NCBI GenBank assembly: GCA_947442505.1
Contig: CANEVR010000014.1
Location: 1-45,032 of the forward strand
Length of the DNA stretch: 45,032 nucleotides
From: Flavobacteriales bacterium
Lineage (GTDB): Bacteria > Bacteroidota > Bacteroidia > Flavobacteriales_D > Sanyastnellaceae
Reading direction: 5' to 3'
The notes below the pieces were generated by a model, which did not search any database, was not told the origin of the DNA, and was given only the letters and a program-made list of their open reading frames with translations. Both the position numbers and the translations under genes were made by a program. Of the stretch, positions 1 to 9,235 are shown one piece after another (the first letter of the stretch is position 1; every line of letters begins with the position of its first letter).

Positions 1-1
1 C

Positions 2-23
2 CTTGTAAATGAAGCTTTACAAG
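2..23. other. Inverted repeat upstream of gyrB
   Basis: CTTGTAAA at 2-9 and TTTACAAG at 16-23 are perfect 8-base inverted arms around a 6-base loop, followed by a short T-rich stretch. It could be the 3' terminator of a gene left of the window or a regulatory hairpin before gyrB. The T-run is interrupted, so the terminator reading is weak. Confidence 0.35.
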
Positions 24-33
24 TGATTTTTAG

Positions 34-2025
<1,992 letters not shown>

Positions 2026-2043
2026 ACTTTTAATACAACAAGG

Positions 2044-2070
2044 AAAAACCCGCTTCGTGCGGGTTTTTTT
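2044..2070 (+). terminator. Rho-independent terminator of gyrB
   Basis: Ten-base arms AAAAACCCGC (2044-2053) and GCGGGTTTTT (2059-2068) around the loop TTCGT, running into a T tract to 2070. It lies 18 bases after the gyrB stop. Confidence 0.93.
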
Positions 2071-2084
2071 ATGTTCAATATTGA

Positions 2085-2215
2085 GGGCGCCTGCCACCTC
2101 GCCACAAGTGTCTCGGATGTCACCGCGCTGTCCGCTGTATCTTGGGTGTCGCTGCACGTGCTGCGCACCTGCGCTCCACCCAAGGATGCCGCTCCCATCG
2201 CTGGCGCGATGCAGG
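2085..2215. repeat. GC-rich structured intergenic repeat element
   Basis: About 130 bases are strikingly GC-rich compared with the AT-rich flanks. The core holds an 8-base perfect inverted repeat, CTTGGGTG (2141-2148) with CACCCAAG (2177-2184), flanked by TCCGCTGTATCTT (2131-2143) and AAGGATGCCGCT (2182-2193). From memory, elements with this core (CCGCTGTATCTT, hairpin, AAGGATGCCGCT) recur between genes in many Bacteroidota genomes; this could not be searched here. No credible coding frame covers it. It sits between the gyrB terminator and the 3' end of the antitoxin gene. It may be a REP- or MITE-like element, or a structured RNA. Confidence 0.6.
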
Positions 2216-2222
2216 ACAGTCA

Positions 2223-2831
2223 TTAAATGCGCACAAGTCCCTGTTTTTTCAGTTTCAAATTGCTTTTTTTTAACTGAATAACGTTGGCATTTATTCTTGT
2301 TTGATCGGCATGAGATAGTGACACAGGAATCAGTTTATTCAGAGGAATATCTAAAAGTCGATGGATGATGACAAGATCGCGTAAAGTAAAGGTCGCTAAT
2401 CCGTTCATCAATTCAGAGAGATGGGTTTTGCTTTTGTGTCCCAATAAAATCCCCAAATCGTTTTGAGTCAATTGAAGCGACTTGAGCTTTTTTCTGATTT
2501 CCTCCTTGCGTTTTTGAATAAATACCCTTTCAACTTCAGCATGTTTTACTGCATTTCCACTAGTGACTAATTTGGATTCATCTAGTGCTTGCTCATCTGA
2601 CCAATGTTTTCGCTCATATTTTTCAATCAAACTTCTCAATGCTTTGCGCTTGGCTTTGTAGTTCGCATCTTCTTTTGCTAGTAATCTCAATTGCCGATCG
2701 GCAATCATGCCCCTTTCATAATTGAGCTCGTCAGAAATTACGCCAGCGGTGAGCAGTGTTTCAATATCGAATTGTGTTTTTTTCAATTGGGTATCGTTGA
2801 TTTTTTTAGTTTTATCAATAGATGTAGCCAT
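2223..2831 (-). CDS. HTH (XRE-type) antitoxin of a HigB-like toxin-antitoxin pair
   Basis: Predicted 202-residue DNA-binding antitoxin. A helix-turn-helix domain lies in the C-terminal half, around LTQNDLGILLGHKSKTHLSE and the following LRDLVIIHRLLDIP. The N-terminal half is charged and probably helical, and would contact the toxin. The ATG at 2831 is preferred over an in-frame start at 2933 that would lie deep inside the toxin gene; with 2831 the two genes overlap by 17 bases, normal for toxin-first HigBA operons. The protein is longer than typical HigA (about 100-130 residues), so the N-terminal extension is unusual. By analogy with the family it should repress its own promoter at the inverted repeat 3177-3195 and neutralise the toxin. 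Confidence 0.8.
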   Translation of the reverse strand: MATSIDKTKKINDTQLKKTQFDIETLLTAGVISDELNYERGMIADRQLRLLAKEDANYKAKRKALRSLIEKYERKHWSDEQALDESKLVTSGNAVKHAEVERVFIQKRKEEIRKKLKSLQLTQNDLGILLGHKSKTHLSELMNGLATFTLRDLVIIHRLLDIPLNKLIPVSLSHADQTRINANVIQLKKSNLKLKKQGLVRI

Positions 2832-3156
2832 TTTTCCGTAACCATTTTTCAATGGTTTTTTTGTTGTTTTTAAACGTTGTCTCATATTCTTGATGTTTAC
2901 CTGCCCATACAATAGTAGCCTCTCCTTCCTCATCCAATTCCATTAGAATCATTGTTCTATGCATTTGAATGTTGAAGAAATAAAATCCATCGCTATGCAC
3001 GCAATCTGCATCTTTTCTCACATCCGAAATGCGCTCTAGTTGAGGATTGAAAAGTTCGAGTGTGTGCAATAGCAAATTGATTTCATGTATCAATTTATCA
3101 TTTCCCATGTTTTTCTTTTTCAATTTCAGAAGTTTACTTCTTCCAATAATCCGCAT
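2815..3156 (-). CDS. HigB-family toxin (putative mRNA interferase)
   Basis: A 113-residue protein starting MRIIGRSKLLKLKKKN, the characteristic opening of the HigB-type toxin family, and containing the typical core GFYFFNIQMHRTMILMEL followed by TIVWAGKHQEYE near the C-terminus. Known members are RelE-superfamily ribonucleases acting on ribosome-bound mRNA. It is transcribed first, with the antitoxin start inside its 3' end. The ATG at 3156 agrees with the family start and lies 7 bases after a perfect -7 box (3164-3171), so the leader is very short. Catalytic residues of RelE-fold toxins are poorly conserved, so activity cannot be read from the sequence; the assignment rests on the sequence pattern plus operon layout. 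Confidence 0.75.
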   Translation of the reverse strand: MRIIGRSKLLKLKKKNMGNDKLIHEINLLLHTLELFNPQLERISDVRKDADCVHSDGFYFFNIQMHRTMILMELDEEGEATIVWAGKHQEYETTFKNNKKTIEKWLRKNGYIY

Positions 3157-3163
3157 GTTTCAA

Positions 3164-3195
3164 CAAATTTAATTTAGTTCGGATATAAACCGAAC
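3164..3195 (-). promoter_or_regulatory. Toxin-antitoxin promoter with embedded operator
   Basis: On the minus strand TAAATTTG (3164-3171) matches the bacteroidotal -7 consensus TAnnTTTG exactly. Five bases upstream lies an inverted repeat GTTCGG (3177-3182), 7-base spacer, CCGAAC (3190-3195), which occupies the region between -7 and -33. That placement is what is expected for an autoregulatory HTH antitoxin blocking RNA polymerase. Confidence 0.65.
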
Positions 3196-3401
3196 ATTTG
3201 AGTGATTATTTCTTGTTTTTTATTTACAGTAAACTGAAATTTATCACGACAAATGCAATGAAAAAACACATAAATTATAGGAGCAGAAATTTGGAAATAA
3301 GCGCATTTTAGCAATGGAAGTGCACTGTTCTTGAAAAAAGTTGAGCTTAGGTTTCTAGCCCTTCAAGAATGGCGAATACATCATGATGACCTGATTCTCA
3401 A

Positions 3402-3536
3402 TTAAAAGTTCTTCATTTCTTTCATCGCGAAGGAAATCAATGCTGCCAATACCGTTTTATCCAAATCGCCCAGTTTTTTGAAACGAACGCAATAGCAGGT
3501 TATTTTCGTTGCAATTTGCTCTTTGGTATTCATCAT
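3402..3536 (-). CDS. Hypothetical 44-residue protein
   Basis: A short open frame starting MMNTKEQIATKI and ending SFAMKEMKNF. Composition is protein-like (mixed charged and hydrophobic residues, one CYC pair, probable helices), and a perfect -7 box TATATTTG lies on the same strand at 3548-3555, 11 bases before the ATG. I recognise no family. It could be a genuine small protein or a decayed fragment of a toxin-antitoxin-associated gene. The rest of the 3157-3619 interval holds only the toxin promoter/operator and no other convincing gene, RNA or terminator. Confidence 0.35.
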   Translation of the reverse strand: MMNTKEQIATKITCYCVRFKKLGDLDKTVLAALISFAMKEMKNF

Positions 3537-3547
3537 TTTCCGATGAA

Positions 3548-3555
3548 CAAATATA
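3548..3555 (-). promoter_or_regulatory. Predicted -7 promoter box for the 44-residue frame
   Basis: TATATTTG on the minus strand matches TAnnTTTG at all defined positions and sits 11 bases upstream of the ATG at 3536. No clear -33 TTTG was seen at the expected distance. Confidence 0.4.
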
Positions 3556-3619
3556 CCAAGGCTGTCCACTTATTCCTTTTGCGCATTGAAATGGCTTTTT
3601 ATTGCCCTATCTTCCCCCA

Positions 3620-4276
3620 ATGTGTTTTTCCGCTACGGTTAGTTTTTCCGCAGGCATAGCCTTGACTGCTGTGGGTACTTATACCCTGAAAAAATCAGAG
3701 TCCAATGATGAACGTCCTTTTGCTGCCATCCCTTTGCTTTTTGGTATTCAGCAAATACTAGAGGGTTTTGTGTGGCTTGGCCTTCAGAACAAATTTGGAG
3801 GGCCCCAAGAGACCCAGTCTTTCATTTATTTGTTCTTGTTCATTGCCCAGGTTCTTTGGCCCTTTTGGGTTCCACTTTCGATCATTCAAATGGAGAAAAA
3901 GGGTAAGGTCAATGCATTTGAGAGAACATTGCTCATTCTGGGCTTTTCATTGTCTTTGTATTTGGGCTATTGCCTTTGGCATTATCCGGTTTCCGCCAAG
4001 ATTGAAGAGCACCACATTTTGTACATTCAACATTATCCCAAAAGTATCGCTTGGTTTTCTGGTATTCTGTATACTGTAGTGACCATCCTTCCACCATTCT
4101 TTTCCAAGATGAAATACATGTGGACCCTGGGTTCTCTGATATTCGTATCCTATGGCGTTACAGCTTTGTTTTATGAAGGTTTTGTAGTTTCTGTTTGGTG
4201 CTTCTTCGCATCCATTATCAGTGTTGCTGTTTGGCTTATCTTACAACAATACCACAAGAATTTAAGCAGGATTTGA
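3620..4276 (+). CDS. DUF6629-type integral membrane protein
   Basis: The 218-residue protein opens with MCFSATVSFSAG, the signature start of the DUF6629 membrane family, whose function is unknown. About seven hydrophobic segments are visible (near residues 7-27, 36-56, 68-90, 100-118, 139-160, 166-186 and 190-210), with almost no soluble domain. The ATG at 3620 is chosen because the conserved MCFSAT begins there; an upstream in-frame TTG at 3602 would add six residues not seen in the family. It stands alone, divergent from the 44-residue frame and convergent with the methyltransferase gene 13 bases downstream. Confidence 0.8.
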   Translation: MCFSATVSFSAGIALTAVGTYTLKKSESNDERPFAAIPLLFGIQQILEGFVWLGLQNKFGGPQETQSFIYLFLFIAQVLWPFWVPLSIIQMEKKGKVNAFERTLLILGFSLSLYLGYCLWHYPVSAKIEEHHILYIQHYPKSIAWFSGILYTVVTILPPFFSKMKYMWTLGSLIFVSYGVTALFYEGFVVSVWCFFASIISVAVWLILQQYHKNLSRI

Positions 4277-4289
4277 TCCAGTTTTAAAA

Positions 4290-5036
4290 TTATATTTGTT
4301 GTTTTTTGTAGCAACTAAAAATAACCTCTTTCGGATTCAACCCATATAGGAATGACTGTATTGTGGTTGGAGCCTCTTTTACCTCAAATCCAGCCTGGAT
4401 AAGCCGCTCTGGATAGTCCTTCCCATAGATGCGCACATGATCACTTTGTCCAAAGTACTTCTCCCGATCACTAGGCGATTGTATTTGGTTATCCTCGTAG
4501 GTTTTTTCTAATTTTCTTGAAATGGGAACTTGCAATAGCGTACAACCCCCAGGCTTCAATACCCGATGCAATTCTTTCATCGCAGAGCGGTCTTCCTCAA
4601 TGTGCTCCAAGACATGGTTGCAAATGATCCAATCAAATTCATCTTTTGGAAATGGCAATTTCGTCACATCCATGTGTTGCACCTCCTTGGAATACTGATA
4701 CCCTTCCATGTGACGATCACCTTGATGATAATTTTTCGGTTGTTGCTTCGCAATCCACTTTGATAAATTCCACTCTGGTGCAATGTGTAAAACACTCAAC
4801 TTCGACCATTCGGAAGGTGCTATTTGCTTTTGCAGAAAGACAAATATCAAGCGCTCTCGGTCATTGCTTCCGCAGCTGATGCAGATGTTTTTTCTTCTTC
4901 CCGCACCAATAATCTCCAATTCCTTATTCACCGCAACATCAACACCTGAATAGGCCCAATCCCTGCATCGGTATTGACAAATGGGACATTGGTGTGTTGT
5001 TCCTACGTACAATAACTTTTTGATGAGATGTTTCAT
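4290..5036 (-). CDS. Class I SAM-dependent methyltransferase with N-terminal zinc-ribbon-like region
   Basis: Predicted 248-residue cytosolic methyltransferase. The N-terminus has CPIC (about 17-20) and CISCGS (about 52-57), a four-cysteine pattern suggesting a structural metal site. The Methyltransf_11-type core follows: VLHIAPEW as motif I (with an unusual APE in place of the glycine-rich loop), a short acidic strand, FDWIICNHVLEHI as motif IV, and LHRVLKPGGCTLLQVPIS. This arrangement is common in bacteroidotal glycan loci, where the substrate is often a sugar or lipid. It follows the glycosyltransferase at 5098-6300 by 61 bases on the same strand, so co-transcription is likely. The substrate cannot be told. 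Confidence 0.8.
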   Translation of the reverse strand: MKHLIKKLLYVGTTHQCPICQYRCRDWAYSGVDVAVNKELEIIGAGRRKNICISCGSNDRERLIFVFLQKQIAPSEWSKLSVLHIAPEWNLSKWIAKQQPKNYHQGDRHMEGYQYSKEVQHMDVTKLPFPKDEFDWIICNHVLEHIEEDRSAMKELHRVLKPGGCTLLQVPISRKLEKTYEDNQIQSPSDREKYFGQSDHVRIYGKDYPERLIQAGFEVKEAPTTIQSFLYGLNPKEVIFSCYKKQQI

Positions 5037-5097
5037 CCTGTCTTGGGTATAAACTCGTATTTTATATTCTTCTTTCTTGGTATGGCTGTGTCAAAAT

Positions 5098-6300
5098 TCA
5101 ATCTTTAAAATAAATTTCTTTCATTTTATTCCATGCGCAGTTTTCGCTATAATGGTCATGGAAGTGTTTTTGAATGGTTGTTGGAGAAAATTTTTCTTTG
5201 TTGTCAAATCCATTAATCAATGCTGCTGTGAGGTCGGATACATCATTATTCTCACAAAGAATTCCTACGGATTCGTTGATAATAGTCTCCGGACCTCCGC
5301 ACTTGGTTGAAATGACAGGTATGCCATAAGCCATGGCCTCAATGCAGGTCATTCCAAAAGTTTCATAGCTGGAGGCAATGACCAAGTAATCACTGGCTTT
5401 TAACTGGGCAATCACAGATGCTCGGGGAATGAATCCCGTAATGGTGATATTGTTTTCTAAGCCAAAATCTTGAATCATGGTTTTGGCTCTCTCCAGATAT
5501 GGGCCAGCTCCGCAAAAAATCAGCTGACATTGGCGAGCCATTGGGATTTTAGAAAAAGCTTCAATTAGGCGCAATGTGCCTTTGCGGTCATCTATCGTGC
5601 CAATGCAAGCAAATGTGAAAGCGGTTTTTGCAACTTCATCTCCATGATTGGAAGGCGAAGAGAGCAAATAGTTCGGGAGAAACCCGTCAAACGTTTTGAA
5701 GTTTCTGCCAAAGTAACCTGTTAGGGCTGTCGTTTGAACTTTGTAGGCAAAAACATCTTGGGCATTGTCGATAAATGTTTTGAAACTTGTCTTAGTAAAA
5801 TATGGATGGCAAAAGGTCTGAAATTTGGTATCAAAATGTTTTTGGTTATAAATCGGGGAATGCTCGAAAAGAACATAGGGAATGTCAAATGTCTTTGCGA
5901 TGTGGTCTGTGATATAGGGCATGGAGTGGAAAATATAGTGCTGTTGCAATAAATCAGGTCTTCCTTTTTGCTGAATCAACTTCTGGATACCCTTTTTGGC
6001 TTGCCACAAAATGAGTTGTTTGCGCCAACCAATAGGAATCAAAGGAATGTTGTAAATGGATACAACAGAAATTCCTTCTCCTCGTTTGGAAGAATAAGTG
6101 AGGTGTTTTTTGAAAGGGACGAATCGCTCAATGATGTTCTTGAATTGAAAAACAACCACAGTAGTTTGTATTCCATTTTCGTGCGCAAGGTGCACCGCAT
6201 CCTCTACAAATGGATTGCCCTTTGTGCTATTGCTGGGGTAGCCCCAAGAGAATATGAAGATACTCTCTCTCTCTTTTTGGTATTTATTTGTTTCGGTCAT
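5098..6300 (-). CDS. GT4-family glycosyltransferase
   Basis: A 400-residue GT-B-fold retaining glycosyltransferase. The N-terminal acceptor half includes the loop FSWGYPSNSTKGNPFVED. The C-terminal Glycos_transf_1 domain carries FACIGTIDDRKGTLRLIEAF, ITITGFIPR and the E(x7)E donor-binding motif in YETFGMTCIEAMAYGIPVIS followed by CGGPETI. Such enzymes build exopolysaccharide, O-antigen or glycoprotein glycans from nucleotide sugars at the cytoplasmic face. A -7 box lies at 6348-6355, giving a leader of about 40 bases; the methyltransferase gene is downstream. Donor and acceptor are unknown. Confidence 0.9.
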   Translation of the reverse strand: MTETNKYQKERESIFIFSWGYPSNSTKGNPFVEDAVHLAHENGIQTTVVVFQFKNIIERFVPFKKHLTYSSKRGEGISVVSIYNIPLIPIGWRKQLILWQAKKGIQKLIQQKGRPDLLQQHYIFHSMPYITDHIAKTFDIPYVLFEHSPIYNQKHFDTKFQTFCHPYFTKTSFKTFIDNAQDVFAYKVQTTALTGYFGRNFKTFDGFLPNYLLSSPSNHGDEVAKTAFTFACIGTIDDRKGTLRLIEAFSKIPMARQCQLIFCGAGPYLERAKTMIQDFGLENNITITGFIPRASVIAQLKASDYLVIASSYETFGMTCIEAMAYGIPVISTKCGGPETIINESVGILCENNDVSDLTAALINGFDNKEKFSPTTIQKHFHDHYSENCAWNKMKEIYFKD

Positions 6301-6347
6301 GTTTCACTTTTATTCAGAAGTTTAGATCAAAGGCGTTTGGGTTGTTC

Positions 6348-6355
6348 CAAATATA
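6348..6355 (-). promoter_or_regulatory. Predicted -7 box of the glycosyltransferase/methyltransferase unit
   Basis: TATATTTG on the minus strand matches TAnnTTTG exactly, 47 bases upstream of the ATG at 6300 and just after the terminator of the S46 peptidase gene, where a new promoter is expected. Confidence 0.5.
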
Positions 6356-6375
6356 ACATCAATCCCCAAAAGAAT

Positions 6376-6397
6376 AAAACCCGCCGAAGCGGGTTTT
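6376..6397 (-). terminator. Rho-independent terminator of the yidC operon
   Basis: Nine-base arms AAAACCCGC and GCGGGTTTT with a 4-base loop. Read on the minus strand it is followed by a T-rich stretch (TTTTATTCTTTT). It lies 20 bases after the stop of the S46 peptidase gene. Confidence 0.85.
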
Positions 6398-6417
6398 AAA
6401 TTTTCGGATGAAACTTA

Positions 6418-8670
6418 TTATTTCTTCTTTTTAGGATCTTTCTTAGGTGCTGGTGCTGGAGCGGGTTCAACAGGCATGCTGATGGGCATTTCCAACATTT
6501 TCTCCTCAACTATAGGCATGTGATAATAGGTTAATTCATCCACAATGTTTTTTCCACCCATCAACTTCTCAACCACAAACAACACATAACGGATGTCAAC
6601 GCAGATGGTTCTTTGCAAATCTTTTTCGTAAGCAATATCACCACTCATGGCCTCCCAGTTGCCGTCAAACGCCAATCCTATCCAGTTGCCATTAGCATCC
6701 ATAACCGGGCTTCCTGAGTTACCTCCGGTGATGTCCAAATCACCAATGAAACATGTGACTAATTCTCCTTTTTCATTGGCATATTGACCAAAATCTTTGT
6801 TCTTGATCAATTCTACCAATTTGTCTGGAACAACAAATTCTGGATTGCTGTTGTCCCATTTCTCTAGGATACCGTTGGTAGTGGTGTAGTAATCATAGAT
6901 CAAAGCATCTGCAGCCTTGTAGTTTTTGATTTTACCGTAGGTCACACGCATGGTGCTGTTGGCATCTGGCGCCAATTGACGGGTTTCCATTTTACGGTAA
7001 CCTGCCACAAATTCACGGTAGCCTTTATTGAATTTTCCAATGGGATTCTTTGCTCTGATTCCATCAGCAAATTCGGCAGAGGCAGCAGCTACTTGAATTC
7101 CCAAATCTTTGCTCAATGTTTTTTCTGATGGATCTGACAAGAAGGCTTTCAAAAATGCATCATTCATGACCATGCTGGTTTTGAAAATTTGCGCAGCCAA
7201 TTTGGCTGTGTTGCCCTTGTATTTTTTGTTCAAAATGTTTTTTATCCATTCTGGTTGCTGCTCGATATCAATATTCTTTCTGAACAAATCCACCAAGGCA
7301 ACAAAAACGGCTTCATCAACTTTAGCATTGTATTCCTTTTTAAAGGCCTCCTGACCTGCCAAAATTTCTTTCTCCATTTCAATGCGCTTGGAGCGGTCGG
7401 TCTCTTTTAGATAAGCGGTTAATGCTCCTTTTAATTCTACAGCGTGTCCCATGAACTCAGCGCCACCTGCCAAACACAATCCAGCATAAGTGGACAAAAC
7501 AACTTGTCCATCCCATTCACTGTGGTATTCTTTGATAGTAGCCAATGCATTGCCATATTGTTTTTTACGATCGGCATCACCTGCATCCACCCACTGGTGG
7601 AATTGATTTTCAATTTTTAATTTCTTGGATTTAACATCCAATTTTTTCAATCCTTGTGTTTGTCCAATGTAGTATTTCCATGTGTTGGCAATGCTTGCAT
7701 ATTTGGCAGCATACATCAAACGGATGGCTGGATCTTCATCCATGAATTTTTTCCACGTTTCCAACTTGGTTCCAAAACCATTGATGATGGCTGGATTTCT
7801 GCCGTTGATGGCTTGCTCAATTCCAAAAGATGTCAAGTAGCGGCTGGTGCGACCAGGATAACCCATGATCATCGCATAGTCTCCTTCCTGTATGCCCTCA
7901 ATGTTGGTTTTTAAGTGGTATTTGGGTTGGTAAGGTTTGTTGTTGACAGAATAAGGAGCAGGCTCATTTTTCTCATTGGCATAGATACGAATCATGCTAA
8001 AGTCACCGGTGTGTCTTGGCCACATCCAGTTGTCGGTATCACCACCAAATTTACCTACACTTTCAGGAGGATTTCCCACCAAGCGAATGTCATTGTATGT
8101 CTGATAAACAAACAAGTAAAACTCATTGCCATAAAAGAATGACTTTACTTCTGGCTCATACTTGCCATCCATTTTGTTGCGTCCAACAATTTCCTTTGAG
8201 ATTTTGCCAATAGCAGCATCTCTTTCTTTCTCGGTCATTTCAGGTTTTACAGCAGCTAAAACCTCCGCTGTAACGTCTTCAACTCTTATCAAAAAGCTGA
8301 TCGCGAAATTGGGGATAGGCAATTCCTCTTCAAATGACTTGGCGCAAAATCCATCTTGTAAATAGTTCTTGTCTACAGTGGATAATGTTTGAATGCCGTC
8401 GTAAGCGCAATGGTGATTGGTAAACACCAAACCTTGTCCACTCACTACTTCACCGGTGCAACCGCCGTAATTCAATCTAACGATGGCATCTTTCAAACAA
8501 GCTTGATTGATGCTGTAGATTTCTTCTTGGGTCAAATTCAAACCCATGTTGGTCATCTCCGCATGTTGAATGCGGTTCATGAGTGCAACCACCCACATGC
8601 CTTCTGTGGCTGTTGCAAAAAAGGACAACGAAACCGCGACGGCCGTTAGCCAAATTTTCATTTTAGTCAT
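6418..8670 (-). CDS. S46 family dipeptidyl-peptidase (DPP7-like)
   Basis: Exported serine exopeptidase that removes dipeptides from peptide N-termini, feeding amino-acid catabolism in the periplasm. The 750-residue protein has a signal peptide (about 1-22), the catalytic histidine in TNHHCAYDGI (about 84-93), the aspartate in FGGDTDNWMWPRHTGDFS and the nucleophile in GGNSGSPVMD. The residue after FD in GLAFDGNWEAMSGD is glycine; in the family glycine here goes with DPP7-like preference for hydrophobic P1 residues and arginine with DPP11-like acidic P1, so DPP7-like is inferred. The C-terminus is a proline/alanine/lysine-rich tail (PAPAPAPKKDPKKKK) and not a T9SS domain, consistent with a periplasmic enzyme. 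The ATG lies one base after the preceding gene's stop; it is the last gene of the yidC operon. Confidence 0.95.
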   Translation of the reverse strand: MTKMKIWLTAVAVSLSFFATATEGMWVVALMNRIQHAEMTNMGLNLTQEEIYSINQACLKDAIVRLNYGGCTGEVVSGQGLVFTNHHCAYDGIQTLSTVDKNYLQDGFCAKSFEEELPIPNFAISFLIRVEDVTAEVLAAVKPEMTEKERDAAIGKISKEIVGRNKMDGKYEPEVKSFFYGNEFYLFVYQTYNDIRLVGNPPESVGKFGGDTDNWMWPRHTGDFSMIRIYANEKNEPAPYSVNNKPYQPKYHLKTNIEGIQEGDYAMIMGYPGRTSRYLTSFGIEQAINGRNPAIINGFGTKLETWKKFMDEDPAIRLMYAAKYASIANTWKYYIGQTQGLKKLDVKSKKLKIENQFHQWVDAGDADRKKQYGNALATIKEYHSEWDGQVVLSTYAGLCLAGGAEFMGHAVELKGALTAYLKETDRSKRIEMEKEILAGQEAFKKEYNAKVDEAVFVALVDLFRKNIDIEQQPEWIKNILNKKYKGNTAKLAAQIFKTSMVMNDAFLKAFLSDPSEKTLSKDLGIQVAAASAEFADGIRAKNPIGKFNKGYREFVAGYRKMETRQLAPDANSTMRVTYGKIKNYKAADALIYDYYTTTNGILEKWDNSNPEFVVPDKLVELIKNKDFGQYANEKGELVTCFIGDLDITGGNSGSPVMDANGNWIGLAFDGNWEAMSGDIAYEKDLQRTICVDIRYVLFVVEKLMGGKNIVDELTYYHMPIVEEKMLEMPISMPVEPAPAPAPKKDPKKKK

Positions 8671-8671
8671 T

Positions 8672-9235
8672 TTATTTATTGTTGGTTAATGATTTCCAAG
8701 TTGATGTTTTGATTTGCTCGTCGAGCCAAGCCGAAAGGTCCTTGTATCCATTGGGGTATTGGTACCTGCATTTCACTGTCTTTAAATTTTCACCCTTGGT
8801 ATAGCCGATGTACATGGATGGAAGATCGGTTACGGATGGATTGTCGAAACTTTTGGGCGCATTGTAAATGTCCAATTCGCGCATTTTACGATCGATAACC
8901 TCCAATTGCTCCGAATTCCAATTGGTGGATTGTGTTCCTTCTAAAAGAGTATTCTTTACTCCAGTAAAATACACCTCGCCATCCATTTTGACAACCAATG
9001 TAAAAACAGGACAGACTCCAAAGCAAGGTGTCTTTTTATACAACAATAATGTGTCGTGTAAGTCTGAGGATGGTATCAAATAACCGTCCTGCAAGTCCGA
9101 CGACGTTGCCCCATAACTGTCCATAGGTTTTGGAGCATTTTCCCCTTCATTTCTCGGCAATCGTCCGCTTCTCAGACATCCAGTGCATGCTGCCAAGAAG
9201 ATGAAACTCAATAAAAAAAGAGAGGCGTTTCTCAT
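8672..9235 (-). CDS. DUF6438 domain lipoprotein
   Basis: A 187-residue predicted lipoprotein: hydrophobic signal with lipobox LAAC (Cys17), then a low-complexity linker and a DUF6438-like domain beginning at LLLYKKTPCFGVCPVFTLVV (about 64-83), where CFGVCPVF is the family hallmark. Function is unknown; DUF6438 proteins are common exported proteins of Bacteroidota. Its ATG shares one base with the yidC stop codon, and its own stop is one base before the S46 start, so all three are surely co-transcribed. The tight coupling to YidC suggests an envelope role, but this is only context. Confidence 0.85.
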   Translation of the reverse strand: MRNASLFLLSFIFLAACTGCLRSGRLPRNEGENAPKPMDSYGATSSDLQDGYLIPSSDLHDTLLLYKKTPCFGVCPVFTLVVKMDGEVYFTGVKNTLLEGTQSTNWNSEQLEVIDRKMRELDIYNAPKSFDNPSVTDLPSMYIGYTKGENLKTVKCRYQYPNGYKDLSAWLDEQIKTSTWKSLTNNK

